64,000 nucleotides of DNA, taken from positions 14,335,467 through 14,399,466 of the forward strand of contig OY986436.1 in assembly GCA_963920525.1 (NCBI GenBank). Direction: 5' to 3'. Below, one piece after another: positions 23,761 to 36,234 of the stretch. The stretch's first letter is position 1. Each line of letters begins with the position of its first letter. Source of the stretch: Dichetophora obliterata. Taxonomy: Eukaryota; Arthropoda; Insecta; Diptera; Sciomyzidae. The notes beneath the pieces were generated by a model. It saw nothing but the letters and a program-made list of their open reading frames with translations, was not told the origin of the DNA and searched no databases. Position numbers and translations under genes: made by a program.

Positions 23761-25960
23761 CCAAGCACAGCCAGTGCGATTGAAAACCCGAAAGACCACA
23801 GCCCATGACAGTCAATATCTGGGCAAAAGTTTCCATTTCTAAGAACCAAAATTTCTTAGAAAATTTATATTTGACTGTGACACCTTAAGTCACTAAAATT
23901 GTTCATGTATAGGTTAAAATAATCATTAGTTTCCCGATAATTTAATACCGCAAGAGAACAACAATTAAGTGAACGCAGTTTCGTTAGCTTAATTAAGGAT
24001 TCTTAAAATCCTTTTCCGGAAAACTAGGATGCGTGCCGTATTATATCTTGGCACTATACTAGGTCAAAGATTACTATGTCTCTTACATAGCACCCTAATT
24101 CTAAAACAAAGGGTCTGCAGCCAACGATAGATTAGGTCTCCTCGTCTTGATGGATAACTGCCCCCGTACTTCAGGTTATATTGGCTTGATCGTCCATCAA
24201 AAGCATACCAATTATATATGTTTTACAGAAGTCCTTGATTTGGCACCAATACCCAAGGTTCAAGGTGGACCTTTTGTTTTACAGAAATCAGAAGAATTAT
24301 TTAAGAGGCGTGTCTCAAGAATGAACTCATTTTGAGATTAATTCAATGGCTGTGCTAAAATTCAACCGTCACATTTTTTCCTGGTTCTCATCACATATGA
24401 CGAAAATTGTTTGATGATATCGTTTCAACAATACTATAACATGACGTATGATATGCTAGTTTCATGTGTTACAAACAACTCTTAAATGATATCGTAAAAA
24501 CGATTACTTGGCGCAATAATAGTTGAATATGGGATAGTATCGTTTGAAAATTTACGTGATAAGAACCCTGGCTTTGGACAGGCAGACATCCCGAAGGTAC
24601 TCTGGAGCGTTAAGGATGTTAGAGACAGAAAGCCACTATGCTTTTAACGTTGACCCCTGCTGCGAAGGCTAAATTCAACGGTGCTCCAAAGCTTGGGACA
24701 AATATGAAGCGTCGGCCAACGCCCCTTCGGAATTAAAGAAAGACCACTTTTGAAAAGTTCCCCTAATAACATGCAACAGAACCTTTGTCGTCAGATTGAC
24801 GCAATTCATGACCGTAACACTTTCAGCTACTTGAATTTATACATGACTTGGTTATTTTAATTACCTTGGGCTATCTCAGTAGTCAATACCAGTAATTAAC
24901 CCATTATTTTTATTCCGCAATAATCATCTACATCATATCAGAGGTCATCACTCTCTGACATGAAAGACTAGGGCAGAAACTTCATAGGCCTCAAATCATC
25001 ATATCATCAGGTTCCTCAATCTCAGTGGACACAACTCAGACTATTTAGGTTTCCCCGTCGCCTGTACTCAAATTCCAAAGTTAACAGTATATTGATCCTG
25101 TAGTTGCTTACCTTCCTAACATTTACTGTTTGAAATTAGCGAGGTTCAATCTACCATCATTCTCTTAGTAATTTAAGGGAATCACCAGCCCGAGTTCAAC
25201 TTAAGTGTAACTCACACCGGCCTTTCTGGCCTAACCACAGCCAGAGCGTTATGAATACCCCACGTGGGCCTAACCCAAACGACAGTCAACACCTGGGCTC
25301 AAGGCTCCACCTGAAAAGGCTCTTCAACATCCCGTCCTACAGACCAAAAGTTCTTAGAACATTTATATTTGACTGTGACACCTTCAGCCACAAGAATTGT
25401 ATATGACTAGGTTAAAAAATAATCATTGGTTTCTCAGTAAAACCGGGTAAACGACAATCCTACTTATGCGACGTCGTTATCCTAAATAAGACTTTATAAA
25501 AAGCCTCTTTCAGAAAACTAGGAAGCATGAGCCGTTGTATACCAATTAACTTATACAACGGTCAAAAGATTAAATGTTTCCTTCATAATGACCTTTATTC
25601 TAAGATAACGTCTGCAGAACAACGATAGATCAGGTTTCCTCATCATTGATGGATGACTGTCCCCGCTCTTCAAGTTATGTTGGATTGATCGTCCATCGAA
25701 AGCATATTACAGATGACGGTATTATGATAACTTAATATCAAAACCGTGCTCTCTCCAAGAATTTGGCAGCAACAACCAAGGCTTAAGGTAAACCTTTTTC
25801 TTTTACAGAATATCAGATGAACATTCAACAGCCGTGCCTCAAGAATGAACTCATTATGAGATCCAATATCAAATCCTCACCACTTCTATTCCTGGCTTGG
25901 GACAGGCAGATTCCCCGAAGGTCCTCTGACGGGTTTAATGTTAGAGACTATACCATAACA
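23761..25960. repeat. Copies B and C of the complex repeat, about 1.5-kb period
   Basis: Blocks 23,761-24,630 and about 25,232-25,960 are direct repeats. GATGGATAACTGCCCCCGTA at 24,149 corresponds to GATGGATGACTGTCCCCGCT at about 25,648, giving a period near 1.5 kb. The middle (24,630-25,232) is present once here and again, inverted, in copy A at 470-1,075. The arrangement fits either a tandem array with a 1.5-kb unit or two diverged long repeats around a short interior, as in a degenerate LTR element. No coding frame, primer-binding site or polypurine tract was seen. The sequence is less A+T-rich than its surroundings. Confidence 0.7.
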
Positions 25961-25989
25961 GAGTTCAAGGAGAGTAAACTCCGAGCTAG

Positions 25990-26545
25990 ATAGGTTGTTA
26001 GAAATCAACCTACACCACTCAGAGGCAGCCAGCGCCATACTATTAAGCCACCTTAGTAGAGGCAGAGAAGATGAAGTCCTAATTCAAGAGTCTTGGACTC
26101 ATGGAGACAATGTGTGTGGCTTGAAGGCGGGCATTTATGAATTGTTCTTCGCTAGTGGCGTAGGTACTTCCAGATCGTGTATACTAGCGAAAGTGTTAAC
26201 TCTGTTTATTTTATACAATATCACTGATCAAGATTTAGTGGCAGTTAGTCTTGAGCTAGGATCGTGCAGCTGCTAGGTTACGTCGGCGTGCCTAGCTCAT
26301 CCCGAGCCACCACCGGCTGGTAATCTGTTGCATCTTGCCACCTAGGAGGAATGGGAGTAGCGTAGCCTGGTAACGAAGCCGACGCGAACACGCATCACAC
26401 AGTTTGGGGAAGCACAGACGTCAATGAAAGAGGTGAGTTCTTGTTTGGCTATTTACTCAAAAGTAATTTATGTGTATGTAACGTTGAGAATGAGCGAACT
26501 TATGTTACTCACAGCAGGCGAGAAGTCATAGACGTTACTATTCCA
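25990..26545 (+). pseudogene. LINE AP-endonuclease domain fragment
   Basis: This is the endonuclease that nicks target DNA in Jockey/R1-type non-LTR retrotransposons. The frame opens with LEINLHHSEAASAILLSHL, the usual N-terminal strand and helix, and passes VLIQESW, the position of the catalytic E. After two stops and a frame change it continues at about 26,385-26,545 with DANTHHTVWGSTDVNERG, the strongly conserved D-A-N-x-H-H-x-x-W-G-S block, and then RREVIDVT. Homology ends there, so no RT follows. It starts right at the edge of repeat copy C. It looks more like a Jockey/R1-type EN than a piece of the three RT copies in this window, which lack their EN, so a link cannot be tested here. Confidence 0.78.
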
Positions 26546-28380
26546 AATGGTATTTCCATTCCAGCTTACTCCAATACAACGCAAAATTGAAACAATGTGT
26601 TGGAACATTATTTGCTAGTAATTAAATTTTAAAAATTCTATTATACAATTTTGCAATATTTATCAAACAAATCGAAAGATCTGTTCTTGAGTTGTAATCA
26701 AAAATGTACGGAAATCTTTTCAAAAATCGTATTAAAAAATTGTTTTTTCTTTTGTTATGAGATTACTATAAAAAAAAATTTAAAGTGACTACGAAGCACA
26801 TTTGGTTTGTCGCCCAGTGTAATAATACTGTGACTTTAAATATTTTATTTGGATGAGTGCAAGTGGCTGTGATGAGCATGAGTGTGTGAGTAGGAAAGTG
26901 TTATGCATGTATTAAAAATGCATACGTGTTTATTGTTTGCTAGTCCAAAACTTTTACCCGCCAAATTTTGCACATAATTGATTTTGCGTCAATAGTTGCT
27001 GGCAACACTGAACCTGCTGTGCTGAATAGTGAACTGCAGCCAGTCAGTCGTTCGTTGCGTAGCAGCATGTTTGTTGAAAATATTTGTAATCGAAAAATAT
27101 TTGCCTTAGTTTTCAATAAAAATTATGCATTATTAATGAGTGCATCGTGGTTGCGTAGTGGTGGTGTTTGTGCTTTTGTGTGTGGGTTGTGTGTGTGTGA
27201 GTTTATTGACGTCATTAAAATGATTTGATAGAATCCGAAATGCAATAAGAAAACTAATATCTAACATTTAACCACTTACAAATCAGTTATTCTAAAATAG
27301 AATGCTGGTAAAATTGATTGTTGGAAATTTTTAACCTATTATTATCGACATTTTGAATAAAGAGACAAATTTCGTTTATCAATTTAAAAATTTTTTAAAG
27401 TAATAAAAAAGAAATTGCTGCAACGGCTACTTACATAAGTTGCAGCCTTAAAAAAAAACTCATACTACAAAAACCAATTTTGTCCTGAATCTATCTACAT
27501 TCCAGCACATTGAAGCTACCGTTGAAGGCACGTTTTTAGTCATTTTCGAAAAAATAATCAGTTTCCGCTACGCACTTCATACACGCTTGCACTGACTTTA
27601 TCTTTATATTTGCGCCCAAAAGTAGTCAATAAAAAAGTTTTTTCTACCCTCCTCTCTCTGATTCCGAAACACAAATATGCAGCTTAACTAGTTGAAAGAA
27701 CAATAATAACAATAAAAGAGTGCAATAAAATAAGCAACAATAAAATTCAGCAATATTTATTGTCGACTGCAGCATTTTGTAGGCTTTGATAAATGCTACT
27801 CAATGAAATTTTATGGAGCAAATAGTAGTTGGAGTGAGTGGTCAAGCGCTGATAAAATAGGCCTAACAGTATGCAATCGATAGTGGAAATAGTCAAATGC
27901 TTCAAAAAATTAAAGTCTACTGATAAGCGACATGCTTAAGGTGACCACATGTTTTCGCAAAACAACAAATTCTTTATATAAGTACATATATATTTATTTT
28001 AAATTTTGCAACCATGTAGAATCTTTTCCATAAAGCTATATTATAAACATTTTCTGCTTAAACTGAGTTGATATATTAATGTTTTTGCTGGTTACTCAAG
28101 AAATTCTTTGAGTTTAATGCGTATTCTTAGTTAGATCCATCTTTTTCTAACACTTTTTGGTTTGTTGTGAACTATCTTAATTATGTTGTAAGATTATTTC
28201 AGTGAGATCCGGCTTAGAAGCGATTGGAAAATTTAAGACAATTTATTTAAAAAATAGAATAAAATGTATAAATATTGAGAGTGATATTATCAGGCAATTT
28301 TTTTATTTATATCAGTTCTCTTGAACAATTTTTTAAATTTGCAAAATAAAATTCCCATATGTGTTTGTATTTCTAGGATC
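26546..28380. other. Mostly unassigned; possible host promoter-like patch
   Basis: Around 27,030-27,070 the plus strand has AGTCAGTCGTTCGTTGCG, in which TCAGTC fits the insect initiator (TCAGTY). It is followed by a GTGTGTGTG-rich stretch. This recalls fly first exons, but there is no TATA box, convincing downstream element or coding frame, so no promoter is called. The remainder shows nothing recognisable. Confidence 0.3.
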
Positions 28381-28384
28381 CTTA

Positions 28385-29600
28385 TTGGATGTAAGGACGA
28401 GTGTATCGAAAATCTGACCTCCGATTCCGGAAAAAAGTAAATAGTATACAAAATATCCTTTCGATTGGTATGCTCTTTTTTGATCTGAATCAATTTGGCG
28501 TCCCCCGAAACGCATTTTTGTGCATTTTTACAAAATAACAAGTAGATTCAATTTGAAAAAAGCCGTCAAATATTTTTACAGGTTTGGTCAAATGGGATGA
28601 CATTTTGCCATTCCATGTTTTTATTTTGTATTTGTATTTGTATTTATGTATTTGACACTTGTTAGTACAATAAGATAAAGTAACATCTTTTATAGTACAA
28701 CGAATAATATACATAATCAACAAATCACATATATATATATAAGATAAAAATATAAAACAAAAACTATATAAAAAAAGCTAGCAAATACTAGCAATGTATA
28801 ATAAGTTTTATGAATGAATTAAATTTTGGTTGGATTAAATTTGAATTTAAGCAATTACATAAGGAATAAAGAAAAACAGTAGTTAACATGAAATAAAACA
28901 ATAAAGTGATAAGTGTTGTAAGATAATTAATAAATAGTAGTAATAGTTAGATGTTTGAATAGTATGACATTAAAGAAAGCCTAAAGTTATTCGCACTAAC
29001 AGTAGCTTTTATGCTAACCGGTAATGAATTCCAAAGTTTAATGGCGTTGACGAAAAATAGCCGTTTTGAATTTAAATTATTAAATCTCGGTATAATGAGG
29101 TTGCCAATTCGGTTTGAAATACTGAAGCGTAGTTTAGTATAGAGGTAAGATGGAGTCCTATTATGTATTAATTTATGCAAAAACAAACAATTTCTTGCGT
29201 TTAAATAGTTAATAATGCTACATCCCAAAATTTCTTTACTTATTTGGGATACATGGTCAAAGCGCCTTAAGCCAAACACATATCTTGTCACATTATTAAA
29301 GGCTACTTGGATTTTGTGCGAAGATTGTGAATCAAGATTACTATAAACCAATTTTTTTTATATGTACTTTTTTATATTTTTTATATGTAAGAAATTGCTT
29401 GATAAGCTTAGTTTTCTTTTTAAATCAAGCATAAGTGGGTCTCCAGTGCAAAAGTTGCTTAAATATGCACAAAAATGCATTTCGGGGTATGCCAAAATTG
29501 TTTTAGACCAAAAAAAGTATACCCAAAGAATTTTTTATATACTATTTAATATTGGTACTGAAATCGGGGTTCAGATTTTTCTCATAGACTGAATTGAAAA
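28385..29600. repeat. Inverted repeat pair flanking a LINE fragment
   Basis: Segments 28,385-28,560 and 29,425-29,600 are diverged inverted copies. They share GCACAAAAATGC(G/A)TTTCGGG and a nearby AGATCAAAAAAG-type block. The LINE fragment 28,615-29,351 lies between them, so the LINE probably inserted into the loop of an older inverted-repeat element. Confidence 0.65.
28615..29351 (-). pseudogene. LINE RT C-terminal domain, strongly 5'-truncated copy 2
   Basis: The frame 29,351-28,947 matches the C-terminal region of the LINE copies at 19,450 and 34,945. It contains NNVTRYVFGLRRFDHVSQ, where the others have NNIARYVYGLKRRDHVSL, and later LWNSLPVSI. No polymerase motifs remain. The 3' end near 28,615-28,645 has a tail of TATTTG-type repeats on the plus strand, comparable to the tails of the other copies. 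It is the shortest and a rather diverged member. It encodes nothing functional on its own. Confidence 0.78.
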
Positions 29601-29911
29601 CTAGATGGCACAGATTGGGATTTCAAAAATTAGAGAAACTCTAAAGTACATACTTATTTTTTAAATCGGAGTAAGTTCCATGAAGCTTTTATTATTTCCT
29701 TGAAATTTTTTATAGGTAAAAAAATCATGTTCTAACTTTTAACCACTGATTTTTTACAGACCGCAAACGTCAATTGTGAAAAAGTATAAACATATTACTT
29801 ATAAAAAATTTTAACATACACAAAATTATATTTTAACATACACCTTCATAGTTTTATAAATAAAATTTTTTTGAATTTTCCAAAACAATTGGTTTTCTTA
29901 CAAAAAGTCAA

Positions 29912-30020
29912 ATTAAGGTTTTTTCTAAATGACCTTGTTATTTATTATGTTGGTTTTATATGACTTGATATGACATGATTTTATATGATAATATCAAGGT
30001 CATTTAGAAAAAACTTTAAT
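29912..30020. repeat. Short palindrome, about 109 bp
   Basis: ATTAAGGTTTTTTCTAAATG on the left is inverted as CATTTAGAAAAAACTTTAAT on the right, with an A+T-rich centre of repeated TATATGA-type words. It may be a small MITE or a hairpin remnant. Confidence 0.65.
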
Positions 30021-30229
30021 CAAATGGTAGAGCACGACCAAACAGAAACAGGCTGAAAATATATCAGCAAAAATCTAAAAACAACTTCAGTTACCAGACT
30101 GTTGGACTACATAATAATAACATAATCATAAAGACTAAAGTAAAGCAAAAATACAACAACCAACATAAAAATATGAAATTGGAAAAAACTGAGAAAATGA
30201 CACTTAAAATCTCATTGCCTCTGTGGTGC

Positions 30230-30460
30230 ATTGCGCTAATATTTGTACGATTAAATTGACCGAAAAAAATCACGAAGTGCACGATATGCATTTTGATTTA
30301 AACGTCCATTTTCATAATAAACCTGAATAACTTTTACGCGTTGCTCGATTGTGTATCTTTCCATGGTTTAAATTAAATTAGTCTGAAATTGAGAAACGTC
30401 AAATGAAATGCAGAAAAAAATTGACGTTTAGGTATGGTTCACATTCAACATCGGCCCTTA
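30230..30460 (-). pseudogene. 5' end and N-terminus of a DD41D-type mariner
   Basis: From 30,363 the minus strand reads MERYTIEQRVKVIQVYYENG, then LNQNAYRALRDFF, the first HTH of a mariner-like transposase. A frameshift follows, then FNRTN. Upstream, the 5' untranslated sequence has TGAACCATACCTAAACGTCAA, which matches the sequence just inside the right end of the element at 56,035-56,638 (TGAACCACTCCTAAACGTCA). The two are therefore the same family. Here only the 5' end survives; there the C-terminal half survives. Confidence 0.65.
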
Positions 30461-30775
30461 ATATTTAAACACTCTTTTTATGAAGCTAATGAAAAAATAC
30501 TTAAAAACAAGTGGCTTAAGAACTACTTTGAATTATATTAAGGCGGCGACTACTCTGATTTTGACCTGTTTCTATTGCAAATTTTTATTAGATTACAAGT
30601 TTATATATATTTAACCATGCTATTTCATCAAATATTTTTAACTTAAGGCTTTACTACTATGAATTTATGTATTTTTTTTTAAAACAATAAAATAAATGAT
30701 CTCTTTGATGTATAGGAATTTAAAATTTTTATGCTTTTAAATTTATTTTCAGTCTGTGAAATATTAACTAGTTTT

Positions 30776-31090
30776 CAACTGATTTATTTAAAAGTAGTTA
30801 AAAAAATAACTGAAATTTAACAAGTAGTTGAAAATATATGCGATTTTCAATTGAATTATTTTAAAGTAAAAAATAAAAAAAATAATTTAAATGTAACTAA
30901 TGTAACAAATTTTTGAAAATATATGCGGTTTGCAATTGATTTATTTGAAAGTAATTAAAAAAATAATTTAAATTCAACTAACTTAACAAACAGTTGAAAA
31001 ATATGCAGTTTTCTATTGATTTATTTTAAAGTAGTTAAAAAATTATTTAAATTCAACTAATTTAACAAGTAGTTGAAAACATATGCAGAC
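30776..31090. repeat. Tandem repeat, about 4 units of 73-83 bp
   Basis: Units start near 30,776, 30,849, 30,931 and 31,014 with CAA(T/C)TGATTTATTT. They contain AGTAGTTAAAAAA and end GTTGAAAATATATGC. The inverse of the same words appears near 31,160-31,220 (CTACTTTTTCAACTACTTTT), so the array may be the arm of an inverted-repeat element. Confidence 0.7.
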
Positions 31091-31220
31091 GAAAGTCAAT
31101 TGACTTAATTAGAGGACATCACTATGCAAAATATGTTGGTTCGTTTTATGGAAAAAAGTCAGAATTTCAACTAGTTTTGGTTGACAAAAAACTACTTTTT
31201 CAACTACTTTTAAATTAGTT

Positions 31221-33090
31221 TATTTTCCTATAGGGAAGTGTGTGTCGGTTATTTTGGAACAGATGGTCACCTTAGGCATGCAGTTGAAGTCAGCCTAAAA
31301 GTACGCAATAAGAAAATCCAAAACATTCAAACTTTTGAAGTAAAGAAGACAAAAGATAATAATAGATATCGGCAACTACTATTAAATTGAGCTATTTAAG
31401 TACTCATGTCTTTGCACAGAAATATTCCTCCCCTTCCACTCTTTTACGTGAGCATTCTACTGCACTTCCGCTGGCGCAATGGTACTCATTAATTATGGCT
31501 AAAAAAAGCCCATAAATAATATTAAAAATATTTTGAAAATTCAATTTGATCTTACCTAAACGTTATTAAAAGCATTAATTTGAGAATAATAAATTAAAAA
31601 TTAGAATAAATTGAATGTATGCTTTAAACGTTACTTGTGTCAAAAATTCATCTTATAATGAATATCAGAAAAGCATAAAAATATCCTTTTGTCATTCAGG
31701 CACATAGAAAAGGACTCTTATTGGTAATTAATTTATTTTAATTATTATTTTTTCTATAAACAATCAGCTGCTTTAATAAAAAATTTCTAAAATGTTTGGC
31801 CTTTTTATACTCTTTAAGGCCTACTTTAATGAACTTGCTTAGCATGCATATTAATTTAGCAGCATTTTCCAAATTGAAATTTTACGTACATCACTTTAAG
31901 ATTTAGTACAAAATTTAATACATTACACAATGTTTACTTTTCCATGTTACCGACTATCCGCGCCTGGCGTACAACGACACAAACAACAACAACAATACAA
32001 ACAACTACAACAATAGCAAAAACATTTTAGAACCCATCTCGAGTTGGGACAAATTTAATTATGTGGCTTCGGCCACTGGCTAAAGCGGTATTTATTCGGT
32101 GATTTTGGCTCTTTTGTGGAATTATTTAACTGGTCTTCAGTTGCGTAACATGTGGTAAACGGTGTACTTGTTTGGTTAAACATACACTGCAAACAAAGCT
32201 GTCTGTAATATTAATTACACAAGGAATATATTAAATAAATATGTTGTAATCGTAAGACACATTACATATTAAATATACGCTGTATATCACAAGTAATATT
32301 AAAAATGATAAGAAGTTCCAAACAACCAGTAAAATCGATTGAGAAGATCAGAAAAATCAATTGATAGGGGCTTAAAATTTGTATGTTAAGCAAAAAATAG
32401 ATAAAAATATAATTTTGATATAATAGTTAACGAAATTTATTAAATAATTAGATATTCTTCATAGAAATGTATTACGGTTTTGCTTATTTGGTTTATTTTT
32501 TTTTTTTGGTTTAAATCTAATGGCCTTACTTTGTAAAACGAACGCAATCATTTTACTTGGGGTTTCTTCTATCCACGCTGATTGTGGAATCCGGCGGATC
32601 GAAACCGTAAAAATTAGTTATTTTCTAGAGTCATAACAGACAAACTAAGCAAATTATTTTTAGTTAAAATGTTTAAAATAAATTTTTTATGCAAGTTGAT
32701 AATAAGAAATATATTGAATTTCTAGCAGAATATAACTATGTCAGCATATCGCTGCACTTCGGTTTCATATATAAAATAGTTTTTAATGGTCTTTAATTTA
32801 AAGGGTTTATATAACGGAAGTGAGCACATTTGAGCTCTTTGCTCATCATATGGCATAATATTAATGCGTTTCGATTATTTTTTCAGTCGTAATGCTTAGT
32901 ACTAAGTTTATATCGCACTCAAAAAAGGTAGTTAGTGCATTTAAAAGTATTTAAGTTAAACCTTTTACTTACGTTAACTTCCTTAAGGATCTAATTTTTA
33001 GAATTAGTCAACATGTTCTGTTGCTGTCTTTTTGTACAGTACTTATTAATGAAGGTCTTTGAATGGCCGATTCGTATGACTATGCATGTA
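31221..33090. other. Unassigned DNA with a (CAA)n patch
   Basis: CAACAACAACAATACAAACA occurs near 31,982-32,025. I see no gene, RNA or transposon terminus in the remainder. Confidence 0.4.
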
Positions 33091-33535
33091 CTAGGGAGTC
33101 CAATCCCGGAAGCTTTTCTTGATGCCGGGATTATCGGGATTGAAAATCTCAATCCCAAAATCCCGGAATTAGTTTAGGATTGAAAACTTTAAGAAATAAA
33201 TAACTCAAAATGTTTTTCATACAATATTTAATTATTTATTACTTGAAACTAAGAAATTTAAATTAATTAATTTTAAAAGCAACAAAAACAAAACACATTA
33301 AGGTTATTCATAATCGCGTTGTTTTCAGTGTAGTTAAAAGACCCCGTGGTATTGAGACCACAAAATCTCTAAAAACCAAAAGTGTTGTAATTTTAAGTAG
33401 CCCAATGATATGTGCAACGAACTTGGTTTTTAAAGTTCCATACCACAATACCACACAATTGTGAACACCATTATTGTAAATAAACACAAACTTAAATTAT
33501 ATTAATGACTAGCAAATTGTATTAACCCTCTAACA

Positions 33536-34216
33536 CGTAAGAGTGTCTTAAGGCACTTATCATATTATTCGCAATAACAACAAAAGTAAAAGCTTTAATA
33601 TCATGTGAATATTTTTTAACTATTCCCAAGAAACACACCAATCTAAATGCAAAAGATCCAAAAGCTCTCAGGAGTTTTAATGATACTTTTATTGTGATTT
33701 GCAAGAGCCATATGTTTTTTGTGCATAAAATTCTGGCTGGTGCACATTAGGGCAATTCACGATCTTGTTGCATCGTTGCAAATGCAAAATAAACAGCTTT
33801 TACAAAAACAAAAAGCATATGTAGCAAAAGCTTTTCAATGCTTTTTGTTTTTGTAAAAGCTGTTTATTTTGCATTTGCAACGATGCAACAAGATCGTGAA
33901 GTGCCCTATTGCGTTTTGCTGTGATAATATAAAAGAAATTGAACAAATTAATCAAACCCATAATTTTTTTCGTCAAAGGTATGTTTATACTCTATAAATT
34001 ATACTCTGTAAGACAACCGAATACGCAACAGACTTTTTTCCGTTTAATGCTCCAAGAGTGCCTTGAGACACTTATTCACATTTTCTCACCTTACAGGTAA
34101 GCGAAAGCTTCTACACCATTTCTGAGTTTATTTTTGAATTGAGGAGCTATAATTTACCTTAGAAAAAATAATGCGACTTATTTTCTCCCATTATTTTAAA
34201 AAGTAGTCTAAGAGGG
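33536..34216. mobile_element. piggyBac-like non-autonomous element
   Basis: The segment is bounded by TTAA on both sides (33,532-33,535 and 34,217-34,220). It starts CCCTCTAACA and ends TAGACTAAGAGGG when the right end is read as its inverse CCCTCTTAGA. TTAA plus CCC/GGG ends is the piggyBac signature. A sub-repeat AAGAGTG(T/C)CTT(A/G)A occurs near both ends. No transposase frame is present. It sits inside the hAT-like element and itself contains a palindromic MITE. Confidence 0.65.
33750..33906. mobile_element. Near-perfect palindromic MITE, 157 bp
   Basis: It begins GGGCAATTCACGATCTTGTT and ends with the inverse AACAAGATCGTGAAGTGCCC. The arms stay nearly identical for about 68 bases around a short centre near ATGTAGCAAAAGCTTTTCA. 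TA lies on each side (33,748-33,749 and 33,907-33,908); ATT is an alternative 3-bp duplication. The high arm identity suggests a young insertion. Confidence 0.8.
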
Positions 34217-34319
34217 TTAATTTAAAGAACAAAAAACAGTTTAATTATTATTATATGATTGTTAAACTTTTTTCATGTTTTTTTTTCGTGTTTAAGGCAA
34301 TTAAGGTAGAAAAATACTT

Positions 34320-34705
34320 TTCAAAATTAAATTTTTGTTCTAATTATTTTTGAGTAATACATTAAGCTGATGAACGCGTCTTATTTTGCATTGGAGAGTT
34401 TTGTTCGGATATTATTACAAATAAAACGCGCTTATGAGAAGCACCGTTCTGATTCTATTCTAGTTGGGGAAATAGTTGCACGATAATCGCAAGCAATTTG
34501 TAAGTTTCGATCACGATTACCTGCACCACAAAACAAAATTATTTCTTGAGTGAGAATATCTGACAATTCTGATATACATAGCTGACTTCCCGATGTTGCA
34601 AACTGTTCTAAAACTTTGCAAATTTTTTGCTCCAGTCATTCAAGCTCATCGTTCTAACAATCTTTTTCAGCCTCAATAAAAGATTTTACTAATTCTATAT
34701 TCATA
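34320..34705 (-). pseudogene. hAT transposase C-terminal domain
   Basis: The minus strand contains TRIESERCFS followed, after one stop, by ARFICNNIRTKLSNAK. This is the hATC dimerisation block, where ESERxFS includes the catalytic glutamate and the basic RTKLS helix follows. Upstream in the same strand is VDMNIELVKSFIEAEKD, the usual linker before this domain. Several in-frame stops and the loss of the whole N-terminal two-thirds show that this is a dead fragment. It is the source of the hAT label for the surrounding element. Confidence 0.72.
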
Positions 34706-34944
34706 TCAACTTAAATTGGAATGGTTGCATTATATGAATATTTGTAATAAAATTTTTTTTTTAAAAATCCCGAGATCACGGAAAGATAATCCCGGAATTT
34801 AAAGGGGCTTAAATCGTCCGGGATCCTGGGATTGGCTTCCCTAGTATATGTTAAAAATCTTGGACAATATTTTAATACTTTTGGGCTTACATATATTACC
34901 ACACCAATATTGTAGTAAAATTAAATACTGGCCAAATATTAAAA

Positions 34945-36232
34945 TGTTTATTTATTTATTTATTTATATATTTTATTGACATACTAATGCAACAAGACCG
35001 AGGTCTTATAATTAAAGCACTAGCCTCTAATTTCATCAGTATTTGTGATAACAGGGTTAATTATACAAGTTACTAATAAAAAAACTTAATAATAAAGCTT
35101 ATATAAAACAGTAATATTTGAATTTAAATTCGAATAAAAGTATTGCTTGATAGCTTAAATTACAATTCTGCTTGTGTAAAAACAGAAAATTTACAATTTA
35201 CAATTATTGCAATGAGGAGAAAAAAATATTCAATCGAAATTTAAATTGCACAGCATTGGTAATTGTTCTTAGATCAGTTGGTAGAGCGTTCCAAAGACTG
35301 ATTGAATACACAAAAAATTGTCTTTCCGATGCCAGACAAGAATGACGCATTTGTATAATAACGTTTGATCTTCGTGATCTTGCAAACCCGAGTCTGTTGT
35401 ACAGATAAACCGGCTCCCTAGTATAAACCACCTTGTGCAGCAAAATTAGTGATCGAAATTTCAGTAAATTGTCGAGAGTCATATTGTATAAACGTTTTGC
35501 ATGCAGGGAGACATGATCTCTACGTTTTAAGCTATAAACATAACGAGTAATGTTGTTGAAGAGAACATTTAGTTTGTGTTTAAATAAGCTGTCACAGTTA
35601 GCAAATATTTCACACCCATAGAGCAGGGTAGGCATAAGGTACGATTTAGCCAGTAAGATACGTGTTCTAAGGGGCGTAAAATATTGAGTTGTCCATAAAA
35701 CACGTAACATACCATACACTTTACCGTTAGTGCTACCTATATGAGTGTTCCACGACAATGTTCTATTAAATATTATACCTAGGTTTTTCACGCTATCCAC
35801 ACATTAAATATCACAATTGTTCAGTTTAATTTTTGGGAAGAGTGAATAGTCTACTGGTTGTTTTGAGATGACAATGCATTTTGTTTTTCTGGGTTTTAAA
35901 CATAGGCCATTTGATGTGGCCCATTCGTTAACGCGTCGAAGATTATAATTTAGGTTCGAAACACAAGGGACGATAGACTCACGGGAACAACTAACATACA
36001 ATTGGACATCATCGGCATACATTTGAATATTACAATTTTTCAACACTTTTAGTAGGCAATTTATGTATACAGCGAAGAGCAGAGGACCTAACACAGAACC
36101 CTGAGGAACACCTCTGTCATTTGGTAGGAATTTTGATACAATGCCATTTGAACTTGTGTTCTGTTGGATAGATAGGATGATATCAAATTAGCAGCAGTCG
36201 GGGAAAAATGAAACAGATTCACGAGCTTATTA
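34945..36232 (-). pseudogene. LINE copy 3, C-terminal RT half
   Basis: This is the downstream half of a Jockey/CR1-group LINE whose upstream half is at 37,175-37,950. The frame 36,094-35,804 has GPLLFAVYINCL and the catalytic box MYADDVQLYVS, so unlike copy 1 it keeps YADD. The frame 35,800-35,204 has LGIIFNRTLSWNTHI and PTLLYGCEIF, then RRDHVSLHAK, parallel to copy 1, and ends at 35,204 shortly before a tail of TTTATTTATTTATTTAT near 34,948-34,972. A stop separates the two frames. The mariner at 36,235-37,172 interrupts the RT between motif A and YADD. Confidence 0.86.
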
Positions 36233-36234
36233 TA

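Larger units (their letters stand above)
33092..34843 (-). mobile_element. hAT-like element relic with terminal inverted repeats
   Basis: The left end begins TAGGGAGTCCAATCCCGG and the right end, read inward, TAGGGAAGCCAATCCCAGG. Both are followed by further CCCGG-rich words. A hAT C-terminal coding remnant lies just inside the right end, on the minus strand. The left part holds younger insertions (33,536-34,216). Flanking 8-mers do not match well, so a target duplication is not claimed. Confidence 0.7.

Noticed and set aside
27030..27230. Initiator-like TCAGTC and GT-rich stretch considered as a host promoter
   Set aside because: There is no TATA box or clear downstream element, and no exon or open frame with a recognisable product follows.
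33084..34851. Possible 8-bp target duplication of the hAT relic
   Set aside because: Flanking 8-mers GCATGTAC and GTATATGT match at only four positions, too few to claim.
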